Of a stretch of DNA of 64,000 nt, positions 35,146 through 42,927 are shown piece after piece. The position numbers and the translations under genes are program-made. Every line of letters begins with the position of its first letter. Within the stretch, counting starts at the first letter, position 1. This stretch comes from Nocardioides sp. Arc9.136. Lineage in GTDB: Bacteria > Actinomycetota > Actinomycetes > Propionibacteriales > Nocardioidaceae. The DNA lies in NCBI RefSeq assembly GCF_030506255.1, contig NZ_CP113431.1, positions 1,612,001 to 1,676,000 on the forward strand, in the 5' to 3' direction. A model generated the notes under the pieces. The model saw only the letters and a program-made list of their open reading frames with translations, was not told the origin of the DNA and did not search any database.

Positions 35146-36195
35146 TCAGGCCGTCCGGCTCAGCTCGGCGGAGTCGACCCGGCCGACCATCGGCGGGAGC
35201 CGGCGCACGGCCTGGGCCAGCTCGCGCAGCTCGTTGCCGAGCAGCGCCTGCGGGCCGTCGCACAGCGCGGTCTCCGGCTCGGGGTGCACGTCGACGATGA
35301 TGCCGTCGGCGCCCACGGCCACCGCTGCCCGCGACAGCGGCACGACCAGGTCCTTGCGGCCCGCCGCGTGACTGGGGTCCACGATGACGGGCAGGTGGCT
35401 GGTGGCCTGCACGACCGGCACCGCGGAGATGTCGAGGGTGTTGCGGGTGGCCGGCTCGAAGGTGCGGATGCCGCGCTCGCAGAGGACGACGTCGAGGTTG
35501 CCGCGCTGGGCGATGTACTCCGCCGCCATCAGCCACTCCTCGATGGTCGCGGTCATGCCGCGCTTGAGCAGCACCGGCTTGCCGGCCCGGCCCACGGCCT
35601 GGAGCAGCCCGAAGTTGGCCATGTTCCGGGTGCCGATCTGCAGCATGTCGGCGTGCTCGGCCACGACGCCGACGTCGCGGGCGTCGACCACCTCGGTCAC
35701 CACGGGGAGGCCGGTCGCCTGCCCGACCTCGGCGAGGATCTCCAGGCCCCGGACCCCCAGGCCCTGGAAGGCGTACGGCGAGGTGCGCGGCTTGTAGGCC
35801 CCGCCCCGCAGGATCGTGGCGCCGGCGCCCTTGGCCATCTGCGCCGCGGCGAGCGTCTGCTCCGGGGTCTCCACCGCGCACGGACCGGCCATGAAGGTGA
35901 AGGTGTCCGGGCCGATCGGCACCTGGCGGCCGGCCGGGCCCACCCAGACGGTGCTGCGCTCGGGGTGGTGCTGGCGGCTGACCAGCTTGTAGGGGTCGGA
36001 GATGCGGTGGACGTCGGCGACCCCGGGGAGGGTGCGCAGGTTGAGGTGGTGGAAGGACTCGATGTCGCCGACCAGACCGATGATGGTCCGGACGACGCCC
36101 TTGCTGACGAAGGCCTCACCGCCGACGCCCTCGACGCGGGCGACGACGTTCGCGACGTCGGAGTCGGTGGCGTCCGGGGACATGACGACGACCAT
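35146..36195 (-). CDS. aroF: Class I (type I-beta) DAHP synthase with N-terminal regulatory domain
   Basis: A 349-residue enzyme making DAHP from phosphoenolpyruvate and erythrose-4-phosphate. Residues 1-75 form the ferredoxin-like regulatory domain of the Thermotoga type, VVVMSPDATDSDVANVVARV. The barrel carries MAGPCAVET (104-111), RGGAYKPRTSPYAFQG, GTRNMANFGLLQ, KRGMTATIEEW, and VDPSHAAGRKDLV. It is unrelated in sequence to the class II enzyme upstream. AGAGGA lies 5 nt before ATG. The 160-nt leader holds a 20-codon ORF and two competing hairpins, so attenuation by aromatic amino acids is likely. Confidence 0.94.
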   Translation of the reverse strand: MVVVMSPDATDSDVANVVARVEGVGGEAFVSKGVVRTIIGLVGDIESFHHLNLRTLPGVADVHRISDPYKLVSRQHHPERSTVWVGPAGRQVPIGPDTFTFMAGPCAVETPEQTLAAAQMAKGAGATILRGGAYKPRTSPYAFQGLGVRGLEILAEVGQATGLPVVTEVVDARDVGVVAEHADMLQIGTRNMANFGLLQAVGRAGKPVLLKRGMTATIEEWLMAAEYIAQRGNLDVVLCERGIRTFEPATRNTLDISAVPVVQATSHLPVIVDPSHAAGRKDLVVPLSRAAVAVGADGIIVDVHPEPETALCDGPQALLGNELRELAQAVRRLPPMVGRVDSAELSRTA

Positions 36196-36223
36196 GGTGT
36201 TCCTCTTTCTCGAGCGGCCCGGA

Positions 36224-36277
36224 CGGCTCCGGCCCCCGAGACGCGCAACGCCCCGCTGGCCGGAGCCGGGGGCGTTG
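36224..36277 (-). promoter_or_regulatory. Candidate transcription attenuator of aroF
   Basis: In the minus-strand leader RNA four arms come in the order 1a (36277-36269), 2a (36268-36258), 1b (36254-36246), 2b (36234-36224). 1a pairs with 1b (9 bp, CAACGCCCC with GGGGCGTTG) and 2a with 2b (11 bp, CGGCTCCGGCC with GGCCGGAGCCG). Because 2a lies in the loop of hairpin 1, the two exclude each other or form a pseudoknot. A leader peptide ORF lies just upstream. No U-run follows either hairpin. Confidence 0.6.
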
Positions 36278-36294
36278 GATGGAGTGCGGCGTAC

Positions 36295-36357
36295 CTAGGA
36301 CAGGACGGCCGGCACGGGTGCTCCCGGCTGGCGTCCAAAGAAATAGGTGCGCGTCAC
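36295..36357 (-). CDS. Leader peptide of aroF (Tyr-Phe-Phe)
   Basis: A 20-codon ORF, GTG start and TAG stop: (M)TRTYFFGRQPGAPVPAVLS. Codons 5-7 are TAT TTC TTT, i.e. Tyr-Phe-Phe, two end products of the pathway started by the adjacent DAHP synthase; TAT and TTT are very rare codons in this window. It ends 100 nt before aroF and directly ahead of the competing hairpins. Corynebacterium glutamicum has an analogous aroR leader with a Ser-Tyr-Phe motif in front of aroF. The Shine-Dalgarno sequence is weak (AGG about 12 nt upstream). Confidence 0.7.
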   Translation of the reverse strand: MTRTYFFGRQPGAPVPAVLS

Positions 36358-36437
36358 GAGCAGGAACCTAGCCGCCCGGCCCGGCGCGGCCCGCGGGCTT
36401 TTCCACCATGTGGGACCGGTGGGTCAGAAACCGGGGC

Positions 36438-37328
36438 TCAGACGACCAGGTGCTGGACCTCGCCCTCGACCTTGCGCCGGGGGAGCGCCTCGACCACCAG
36501 CATCGCGGCGAGCACCATCAGGCCGCCGGCGACCATCCGGCCGGTGACCGACTCACCGCCGAGGAGGACGGCGAAGAAGGCCGCGAAGACCGGCTCGATG
36601 CTCATGATGATCGCGGTGCGGGTCGGTGCGAGGTGGGCCTGCGCCCAGGTCTGGCCGATGAGGGCGAGCGCGCCGGCGAAGAGCGCCATGTAGACGACCG
36701 AGAGCCAGTCGGCCGGCGTCGGCGGCAGCACGATCCCGTCCGGTGCGGTGGCGACAAGGCAGACGACGGCGATCACCAGCAGCTGCACGATCGACATGCC
36801 GAGCGCCTCCCGGGCGTTCGACCAGGCGCCCAGCCCCACGATGTGCAGCGCGTAGAGCACGGCGCTGACCAGCGTGATCGCCTCGCCGTACCCCAGCGAG
36901 AGGCCGTCGAGGGTGAGCACGCCGAGCCCGGCGGTGGCCAGCGCGACGGCGGCCCAGGTGGCCCCCGAGATCCGCGAGCGGAGCAGCAGCGCCGCTAGGA
37001 GCGGGGTGAGCACGACGTACATGCCGGTGATGAAGCCCGAGACCGACGCCGCGGTGTGCGCGAGGCCGGCGGTCTGCAGGATCTGCGCGACGCCGTACAC
37101 GCCGCCGAGCACGAGCGCGTTGCGCCGGGAGGCGGGGGAGAGCCGCAGCACGGCGCGGGGCGCGACGAGCACCATCACGACGCCGGCGATCGCGAACCGG
37201 ACCGCCAGGAAGTCCAGCGTCGGCACCCGGTCGAGGAGGTCCTTGATCAGGAAGAACGTCGACCCCCAGCAGGCGGTCATCGCCAGGAGCGCGACCGTCG
37301 CGAGCAGGGTGGTGCGCCGCTCGGTCAC
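36438..37328 (-). CDS. EamA/DMT-family transporter
   Basis: A 296-residue membrane protein with about ten helices in two EamA repeats: the first begins TLLATVALLAMTACWGSTFFLIKDLL, the second near residue 150 (LGYGEAITLVSAVLYALHIVGLGAW). Members export amino acids, nucleotides or other small metabolites; the cargo is unknown. GTG start overlapping the nfo stop by GTGA. It ends about 80 nt before the aroF leader peptide on the same strand, so weak read-through into aroF is possible. Confidence 0.88.
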   Translation of the reverse strand: MTERRTTLLATVALLAMTACWGSTFFLIKDLLDRVPTLDFLAVRFAIAGVVMVLVAPRAVLRLSPASRRNALVLGGVYGVAQILQTAGLAHTAASVSGFITGMYVVLTPLLAALLLRSRISGATWAAVALATAGLGVLTLDGLSLGYGEAITLVSAVLYALHIVGLGAWSNAREALGMSIVQLLVIAVVCLVATAPDGIVLPPTPADWLSVVYMALFAGALALIGQTWAQAHLAPTRTAIIMSIEPVFAAFFAVLLGGESVTGRMVAGGLMVLAAMLVVEALPRRKVEGEVQHLVV

Positions 37329-38230
37329 CCCAGCGCCTTGGCGCGCAGCTCCTGCAGCACCTGCACGTCGCCGCCGACCTCCCGCGACCCGGGTGTCTCG
37401 GCCACGAACGGCACGCCCTCGGTCGCGGGGTGGGCGAAGAGCTCGAGGAACGGCTCGACGCCGATGTGGCCGGCGCCGATGCTCTGGTGCCGGTCCTTGA
37501 ACGCCCCGCGGACGTCCATCGAGTCGTTGGCGTGGACCAGCCGCAGGCGGCCGGGCCCGGCGACCTCGACGAGCCGGTCGAGGGTGGCCGCGGCGCCGCC
37601 CGGCTCGTCCAGCGGCGCGCCCGCGGCGAAGACGTGGCAGGTGTCGAGGCAGATGCCGACCTTCGGGTGGTGCTCGAGCGCCGCGAGGTACGGCGCGAGG
37701 TCGTCCACCCCTGCGCAGAGCGAGCGCCCCTGCCCGGCCGTGGGCTCGAGCAGCAGCCAGGGCGCGTCGCCGGCGGGGTCGTCCTCCAGGGTGTCCAGGA
37801 GCGGCAGCAGGCCCTCGCGGACCTGGCGCAGGGCGGCGTCGTACCGCTCGCTGGTGTCGTCGGGCGCGACGTAGGACCCGGTGTGCACGACCACGCCCTC
37901 GGCTCCGATCTCGGCCGCGCGCCGCAGGTTGTGCGCGACGCTCGCGACCGAGCGCTCGTAGGTGAGCGCGGTGGGGGAGCCGAGGTTGACGAGGTACGGC
38001 GCGTGCACGAACACCCGCGTGCCGCGCCGCTCGACCTCCGCCCGGAACGCCGCGTCCTCCGCGGGCCGGCCGGCGCTCAGCGCCCAACCGCGGGGGTTGC
38101 CGCAGAAGACCTGGAAGGTCTCGCACCCGAGCTCGTCGGCCGAGGCCAGGGCGCCTGCGACCAGGCCCCTGCCGACGACGACGTGGGTGCCGACGGGGTT
38201 CCTCGAGACGAGCTGGTCCGGGTCGAGCAC
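37325..38230 (-). CDS. nfo: Deoxyribonuclease IV (endonuclease IV, AP endonuclease)
   Basis: A 301-residue xylose-isomerase-fold AP endonuclease of base-excision repair. GTHVVVGRGLVAGALASADELG, FVHAPYLVNLGSP, VVHTGSYV, LLEPTAGQGRSLCA, GICLDTCHVFAAG, VHANDSMD, and RHQSIGAGHIG are the metal-binding and catalytic blocks in the usual order. GTG start at 38230 with TAATCT 6 nt upstream, so probably leaderless; the next gene upstream on this strand (the kinase) ends 17 nt away. It is coupled to the EamA transporter. Confidence 0.93.
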   Translation of the reverse strand: MLDPDQLVSRNPVGTHVVVGRGLVAGALASADELGCETFQVFCGNPRGWALSAGRPAEDAAFRAEVERRGTRVFVHAPYLVNLGSPTALTYERSVASVAHNLRRAAEIGAEGVVVHTGSYVAPDDTSERYDAALRQVREGLLPLLDTLEDDPAGDAPWLLLEPTAGQGRSLCAGVDDLAPYLAALEHHPKVGICLDTCHVFAAGAPLDEPGGAAATLDRLVEVAGPGRLRLVHANDSMDVRGAFKDRHQSIGAGHIGVEPFLELFAHPATEGVPFVAETPGSREVGGDVQVLQELRAKALG

Positions 38231-38236
38231 CCGCGG

Positions 38237-38242
38237 AGATTA
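38237..38242 (-). promoter_or_regulatory. Leaderless -10 (TAATCT) of nfo
   Basis: Minus-strand TAATCT ends 6 nt before the GTG at 38230, in the short gap after the kinase gene. Confidence 0.45.
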
Positions 38243-38247
38243 CCCGC

Positions 38248-40404
38248 TCAGATGAGCGTGAGCGTGATCGTCGAGCCCTTCGGCACCTCGGCACCGGCGC
38301 CGGGGTCGGTGGAGAAGACGTAGCCCAGGCCGAGGTAGCCGAAGGCCTTGCGGGTCTCGACCCGGAAGCCGAGGGCCTCGAGCTCCGTGGTGGCCGCGTC
38401 GACGCCGGACGCCTTGACGTTCGGGACGGTGACGAGCTCCGGGCCGAGGGAGACCACCAGGGCCACCGTGTCGCCGCGGTAGAGGGTCGTCCCGACCGGG
38501 TCCTGGCTGATGACGTCGCCCTCGGCGACGGTGTCGGAGTGCTCCTCCTCGACGACCTCGACGACCAGCCCCTGCTTCTCCATCCGCTCGCGGGCGGTGC
38601 CGGCGTCCTTGCCGGTCCAGTCCTTGACGGTGATCGGCTTGCGGCCCTTGGAGACCACGAGGTCCACGACGGACCCCGGACGCAGCGTCGTCCCGGGCTC
38701 GGGGTCGCTCGCCATCACGACGCCCTCGTCGACGTCCTCGGACCACTTCAGCCGCGACCCGCCGAACTCCAGCTTGAGCTCGGCGAGCACGTCCTGCGCC
38801 TCGTCCTCGGTCAGGCCTCGCAGCTTCGGGACGTCGTAGAACTCCTCGCCCTTGCTGATCGTCACGGTCACCGTGCCGCCGTCGAGCACCCGGTCGCCGG
38901 CCGCGGGGTCGGTGGACACCACCTCGCCGGCGGGCACCGTGCGCGAGAACGCCCGCGGGCCGACCTCGGCCTCCAGACCGGCGGCCTCGAGGCGCTCGAC
39001 CGCGGCGGTCCGGTCCAGCCCGATCACGCCCGGCGTGGTCGTCCAGCGCGCGAACCCGAACCACCAGGCACCCGTGCCCACCCCGGCCGCGAGGAGCACG
39101 GCGAGGACGAGCGCGAGCAGGCCCCTCCGGGACCGGCGGGTACGCCGCGGGGCGGGCTCGACGGGCACCCGGACGGTCGTGGTCCGCTCGGTCGGCGGCG
39201 GCGCGGTCGGCGAGGTGACCGGGCCGGGCGCGAGCAGCGCCGCCATCTCCTCGTCGTCCCAGGTGCCGTCGGGACGGGCGCCCTCGAGCGGGTCGGCCGC
39301 CGTGTCGGCGGTGCGCGAGACCGCGCCGACGCCGCCGGTCCCGGCCGCCTCGGCCCGCTCGACGGCGGGCGGCACCTCGGTCGGGCGCATCAGCAGCTGG
39401 GTGTGCTCGGCGGTGTCGCCGGCCACCGGGGGCCGCGGCATCAGGTCGGCCACCAGGTCGGGGTCGTCGTCGACCCCGGTCGCCACGGCGGTGGCCACCC
39501 GGCGCAGCTGGTGCAGCAGCACGCCGGCGTCGGCGGGCCGCTGCCCGCGGTCGCGGGCGGTCGCGCGGGCCACCAGCGCGTCGACGTACGCCGGCAGGCC
39601 GCGGACCAGGGTCGAGGGGAGCGGGACGTCCTCGTGGACGTGCTTGTAGGCGACCTGGATCGGCGACTCGCCCTCGTGCGGCTTGCGGCCGGTGAGGAGC
39701 TCGAAGAGCAGGACGCCGGCGGCGTACACGTCCGCGCGGGCGTCCGCACGGCCGTCGACGACCAGCTCGGGGGCCAGGTAGGAGACGGTGCCGATGAGCA
39801 CGCCACCGGTCGCGGTGTGCTGGGTGTCGGCGCTGACGGCCTTGGCCAGCCCGAAGTCGGCGACCTTCACGACGGTCGCGCCGGTGTCGGCGTCGGTGGC
39901 GATGAGGACGTTCTCGGGCTTCACGTCGCGGTGGACCAGGCCGGCCCGGTGCGCGGCGGCCAGCGCGGAGAGCACCGGCTCGAGCAGCGCCAGCGCCCGC
40001 GCCGGGGGCATCGGGCTCTCCTTGGCGATGACGTCGCGCAGGGTGTGCCCGGCCACGAGCTCCATGACGAGGAACACCACGCCGTCGTCGTCGCCCTGGT
40101 CGTGGACGCCCACGACGTTCGGGTGCGAGAGCCGCGCGGCGGCGCGGGCCTCCCGCACGAAGCGGGCGGCGAACTCCTCGTCGTCGCCGAGGCCCGGGTG
40201 CATCACCTTGACCGCCACGGTGCGGTCCAGGCGGAGGTCGGTGGCCTCGTGGACGCTGGCCATGCCGCCGCGGGCGATGCGCGGGCCGATCCGGTAGCGC
40301 CCGTCGAGCAGGCGGCCGTCCAGCCGCTGCCCCGCCGGCGGGCGTCCCGTGGGGTCGGCCGAAGGCGCGTCCGAGCCCGACCGGGCATGACGGTGTGGCG
40401 TCAC
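38248..40404 (-). CDS. pknL: PASTA-domain Ser/Thr protein kinase (PknL type)
   Basis: A 718-residue kinase. The kinase domain is at about 37-300: glycine loop RGGM, Lys66 in VAVKVM, HRDVKPEN with catalytic Asp160, DFG at 183-185 and a GTVSYLAPE activation segment. A long Pro/Thr-rich juxtamembrane region, a membrane helix (about 440-460) and four PASTA domains follow, which would bind peptidoglycan fragments or muropeptides outside the cell. The mycobacterial PknL, as I recall it, lacks PASTA domains. The GTG start at 40404 has CAGGAGGG 5 nt upstream; the longer open frame has none. Its likely substrate lies divergently next door. Confidence 0.92.
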   Translation of the reverse strand: MTPHRHARSGSDAPSADPTGRPPAGQRLDGRLLDGRYRIGPRIARGGMASVHEATDLRLDRTVAVKVMHPGLGDDEEFAARFVREARAAARLSHPNVVGVHDQGDDDGVVFLVMELVAGHTLRDVIAKESPMPPARALALLEPVLSALAAAHRAGLVHRDVKPENVLIATDADTGATVVKVADFGLAKAVSADTQHTATGGVLIGTVSYLAPELVVDGRADARADVYAAGVLLFELLTGRKPHEGESPIQVAYKHVHEDVPLPSTLVRGLPAYVDALVARATARDRGQRPADAGVLLHQLRRVATAVATGVDDDPDLVADLMPRPPVAGDTAEHTQLLMRPTEVPPAVERAEAAGTGGVGAVSRTADTAADPLEGARPDGTWDDEEMAALLAPGPVTSPTAPPPTERTTTVRVPVEPAPRRTRRSRRGLLALVLAVLLAAGVGTGAWWFGFARWTTTPGVIGLDRTAAVERLEAAGLEAEVGPRAFSRTVPAGEVVSTDPAAGDRVLDGGTVTVTISKGEEFYDVPKLRGLTEDEAQDVLAELKLEFGGSRLKWSEDVDEGVVMASDPEPGTTLRPGSVVDLVVSKGRKPITVKDWTGKDAGTARERMEKQGLVVEVVEEEHSDTVAEGDVISQDPVGTTLYRGDTVALVVSLGPELVTVPNVKASGVDAATTELEALGFRVETRKAFGYLGLGYVFSTDPGAGAEVPKGSTITLTLI

Positions 40405-40535
40405 GGCGACCCTCCTGCGTGCCGAGGGGGGAAGTCCTCGACGGGGACATCGTACGGAGGGCGGCGCCTCCGGCGGGTTGAGCCGGGCCCCCGGCGTGGC
40501 GCGGAGCACGGCGCCCGGATGGGAGGATGTGCCCC

Positions 40536-40910
40536 ATGACCGAGGACATCCCGCTCGCCGACCACGACCTCGCCGCCCTCGTGCCCGAGTGGATCGACTG
40601 GGCCGAGGCCGCCCGCCGGCTCGGCGTCACCGTCGGCAAGGTCCGCACGATGATCCGCGACCACGAGCTCGCCGCCGCCGTGCCCGCTCCGGGCGCCGGC
40701 CAGCAGGTCCCGGCCGACTTCATCCAGGACGGCTTCCCGGTCAAGGGGCTGCCCGGGCTGCTGACCGTGCTGCACGACGGCGGGTACGACGATCGCGAGT
40801 GCATCGCCTGGCTCTTCCTCGACCAGGCGCTGCCGGGCCGGCCCATCGACGCGCTGCGCGAGAACCGCGGCTCGGAGGTCAAGCGCCGCGCCCAGGCGAT
40901 GGCCTTCTGA
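40536..40910 (+). CDS. Rv2175c-like DNA-binding protein, probable PknL substrate
   Basis: A 124-residue protein with an N-terminal winged helix (about 15-65; EWIDWAEAARRLGVTVGKVRTMIRDHEL) and a C-terminal helical domain (CIAWLFLDQALPGRPIDALRENRGSEVKRRAQAMAF). Sequence and position beside the kinase match mycobacterial Rv2175c, a DNA-binding protein phosphorylated by PknL. The Thr of Rv2175c that is phosphorylated lies near its N-terminus; a Thr is present at residue 2 here, but I cannot be sure it is the same. Start 40536 is chosen because GGGAGG lies 9 nt upstream. Confidence 0.85.
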   Translation: MTEDIPLADHDLAALVPEWIDWAEAARRLGVTVGKVRTMIRDHELAAAVPAPGAGQQVPADFIQDGFPVKGLPGLLTVLHDGGYDDRECIAWLFLDQALPGRPIDALRENRGSEVKRRAQAMAF

Positions 40911-40918
40911 GCCTGCGC

Positions 40919-41353
40919 GTGCCCCGCACCAGCGCCCGCACGCGAGCCGTCGCGTCACTGGTCGTCGTCGTCCTGCTCGTCGTCCTCGGCGCGCTCGTCA
41001 CCGGCGGCGACCCGGCCGCGCCGGACCGCGCCACCGACGCGGGCACGGGGACGACCCGCACCGGGTCCTCGGGGCTGCCCACGGTCGGGCTCGCCGACCT
41101 CCCCGTCGAGGCGCAGGAGACCGTCGAGCTGATCGAGGACGGCGGTCCGTTCCCCGAGCCCGCGCACGACGGCACGGTCTTCCACAACTACGAGGGGCTG
41201 CTCCCGGAGCGCCGGGACGGCTACTACCGGGAGTACACCGTCCCCACCCCCGGCCTCGGGCACCGCGGGCCGCGGCGGATCGTGGCGGGGGAGCCGCGGG
41301 AGTACTACTGGACCGAGGACCACTACGCGACCTTCGCCGAGGTCCTGCCGTGA
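40919..41353 (+). CDS. Secreted or membrane-anchored guanyl-specific ribonuclease (RNase Sa/N1 type)
   Basis: A 144-residue protein. Residues 8-28 form a hydrophobic signal or anchor (AVASLVVVVLLVVLGALV), then the RNase Sa-like domain from about residue 48: DLPVEAQETVELIEDGGPFP, a VFHNYEGLLP block, GYYREYTV (catalytic Glu), HRGPRRIVAGEP (phosphate-binding Arg) and DHYATF (catalytic His). These residues correspond to Glu54, Arg65/Arg69 and His85 of RNase Sa, so it should be active. A barstar gene follows 10 bases later. It starts 8 bases after the Rv2175c-like gene. Confidence 0.9.
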   Translation: MPRTSARTRAVASLVVVVLLVVLGALVTGGDPAAPDRATDAGTGTTRTGSSGLPTVGLADLPVEAQETVELIEDGGPFPEPAHDGTVFHNYEGLLPERRDGYYREYTVPTPGLGHRGPRRIVAGEPREYYWTEDHYATFAEVLP

Positions 41354-41363
41354 GCGAGGGCAC

Positions 41364-41765
41364 GTGAGCGGCCTCGCGGCGCTGCTGGCCGGGCGGGTCC
41401 GGCCGGGCGTGCACCGGTGGGAGGCGGCCTCCGACGTGCCCGACGTGCGGCACACGGTCGAGCACGCCGGTTGGCGGTTCGCCCACCTCGACGGCTGGGT
41501 CCACCCGACCCGCGCGGAGACGCTCGAGGCGCTCGGCGAGGCACTGGCGCTGCCGGACTGGTGGGGCCGCAACCTCGACGCACTCGCCGACTGCCTGCGT
41601 GACCTCGACACCGACCGGACCGTGCTGCTCTGGGACGGCTGGGGCCCGCTGGCCCGCGAGGACCCGCGGAGCTTCGCGGTCGTGCGCCGGCTGCTCGGCG
41701 GCTCCGGCCTCGCGGTCCTGCTGCGCGGCGAGGGTCCCGACGTCGACGTGCCGCTGCTCGACTGA
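41364..41765 (+). CDS. Barstar-family ribonuclease inhibitor
   Basis: A 133-residue acidic cytoplasmic protein. GWRFAHLDGWVHPTRAETLEALGEALALPDWWGRNLDALADCLRDL in consecutive pieces is the barstar fold, with the Trp-Trp-Gly-Arg-Asn-Leu-Asp-Ala-Leu segment that plugs the RNase active site (barstar Asp35/Asp39 region). It follows the RNase gene by 10 bases with GTG start, forming a toxin-immunity pair that protects the producing cell before export. Confidence 0.9.
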   Translation: MSGLAALLAGRVRPGVHRWEAASDVPDVRHTVEHAGWRFAHLDGWVHPTRAETLEALGEALALPDWWGRNLDALADCLRDLDTDRTVLLWDGWGPLAREDPRSFAVVRRLLGGSGLAVLLRGEGPDVDVPLLD

Positions 41766-41795
41766 GCGCCGAGCGGCGACGGCACCCCGGAGGAG

Positions 41796-42863
41796 TCAGA
41801 CGGTGCGCTGGGTCGCGGCGGCGGCCAGGGCCCGGAGGGCCTCGCGGGCCGCGGGGTCGGCCGTGGCCCGGTCCAGGGCGGCGACCGCGAGGTCGGAGAG
41901 CTGCTCGATGACCGCCTCGACCTGGGCGCGGGCGCCCGAGGCGTCGATGATCCCCCGCAGGCGGTCCACGTCGGCCTCGGACAGCGCCGTGCCGAGCGAG
42001 CGGTCGAGCAGCGCTGCGTCCGCGGGCGGCGCGGCGTCCAGGGCGAGCGCGACCAGCACCGTCCGCTTGCCCTCGACGAGGTCGTCGCCGGCCGGCTTGC
42101 CGGTGGTCGCCGGGTCGCCGAAGACGCCGAGCAGGTCGTCGCGCAGCTGGAAGGCCTCGCCGAGGGGCAGGCCGAACGCCGAGAGCGCGTCCAGCGCGGC
42201 CGCGTCGGCGCCGGCGAGCGCGGCGCCGATGTGGAGCGGGCGCTCGATGGAGTACTTCGCGGACTTGTAGCGCAGCACGGTCATCGCGGTGCCGACGTCC
42301 GCGCGGCCGCGCGCCTGGACGGAGACGTCGAGGAACTGGCCGGCCACCACCTCCGAGCGGCACAGGTCGAAGACCTCCAGCGCCGGGGCGACCTGCGCGA
42401 GCGGCAGCCCGCAGCGGCGCAGCAGCTCGTCGGCCCAGCTCAGCAGCATGTCGCCGAGCAGGATCGCGGCGGCCGCGCCGTACTGCTCGGGGTCACCGGT
42501 CCAGCCGGCCGCCCGGTGCTCGGCCTCCAGCTGCCGGTGGGTCGCGGGCCGGCCGCGGCGGGTGTCGGAGGCGTCCATCAGGTCGTCGTGGACCAGCGCG
42601 CTGGCGTGCAGCAGCTCCAGGGCGGCGCAGGCGCGGACCAGGGCGTCCTCGTCGGCCGCGGGGGCGATCGCGAGGTGGCCCCACCAGCAGAACGACGCGC
42701 GGAACCGCTTGCCGCCGCGGACCGTGGTGCGCGCCTCGGTGATCAGCCGCTCGGCGTCGGGACCCAGCGGCGCCAGCCGGGCCGCCTGCTGGTCCAGGAA
42801 GGAGTCGAGCGCCTGCTGCACCCGGTCGCCGAAGGTGCTGGGGTCCCCACCGGTGGCCGTCAC
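41796..42863 (-). CDS. idsA: Polyprenyl diphosphate synthase (IdsA type)
   Basis: A 355-residue trans-isoprenyl diphosphate synthase. The first Asp-rich motif is DDLMD (93-97, in VHDDLMDASDTRRG) and the second is QLRDDLLGVFGD at about 239-250. GKRFRASFCWW is the GKRxR homoallylic-diphosphate site. Product length (C15-C25) is set by residues before the first motif, here LLHASALVHDD, without a bulky aromatic, consistent with geranylgeranyl or longer. GTG start with TAGTCT 7 nt upstream. It is divergent from metF, the order also found in mycobacteria. Confidence 0.92.
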   Translation of the reverse strand: MTATGGDPSTFGDRVQQALDSFLDQQAARLAPLGPDAERLITEARTTVRGGKRFRASFCWWGHLAIAPAADEDALVRACAALELLHASALVHDDLMDASDTRRGRPATHRQLEAEHRAAGWTGDPEQYGAAAAILLGDMLLSWADELLRRCGLPLAQVAPALEVFDLCRSEVVAGQFLDVSVQARGRADVGTAMTVLRYKSAKYSIERPLHIGAALAGADAAALDALSAFGLPLGEAFQLRDDLLGVFGDPATTGKPAGDDLVEGKRTVLVALALDAAPPADAALLDRSLGTALSEADVDRLRGIIDASGARAQVEAVIEQLSDLAVAALDRATADPAAREALRALAAAATQRTV

Positions 42864-42870
42864 GCCGATG

Positions 42871-42876
42871 AGACTA
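42871..42876 (-). promoter_or_regulatory. Leaderless -10 (TAGTCT) of idsA
   Basis: Minus-strand TAGTCT ends 7 nt before the GTG at 42863, inside the 64-bp divergent region shared with metF. Confidence 0.5.
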
Positions 42877-42914
42877 GAGGGTGGACGGATGCTGACCGGG
42901 GGCGGCGCCGACCG

Positions 42915-42920
42915 TACGCT
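42915..42920 (+). promoter_or_regulatory. Leaderless -10 (TACGCT) of metF
   Basis: TACGCT ends 7 nt before the ATG at 42928. The two divergent hexamers are only 38 bp apart, so their -35 regions must overlap. Confidence 0.5.
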
Positions 42921-42927
42921 TCGGGCC

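Noticed and set aside
40919..41765. Intracellular toxin-antitoxin module
   Set aside because: The RNase has an N-terminal hydrophobic export or anchor segment, so an exported RNase with an immunity protein fits better.
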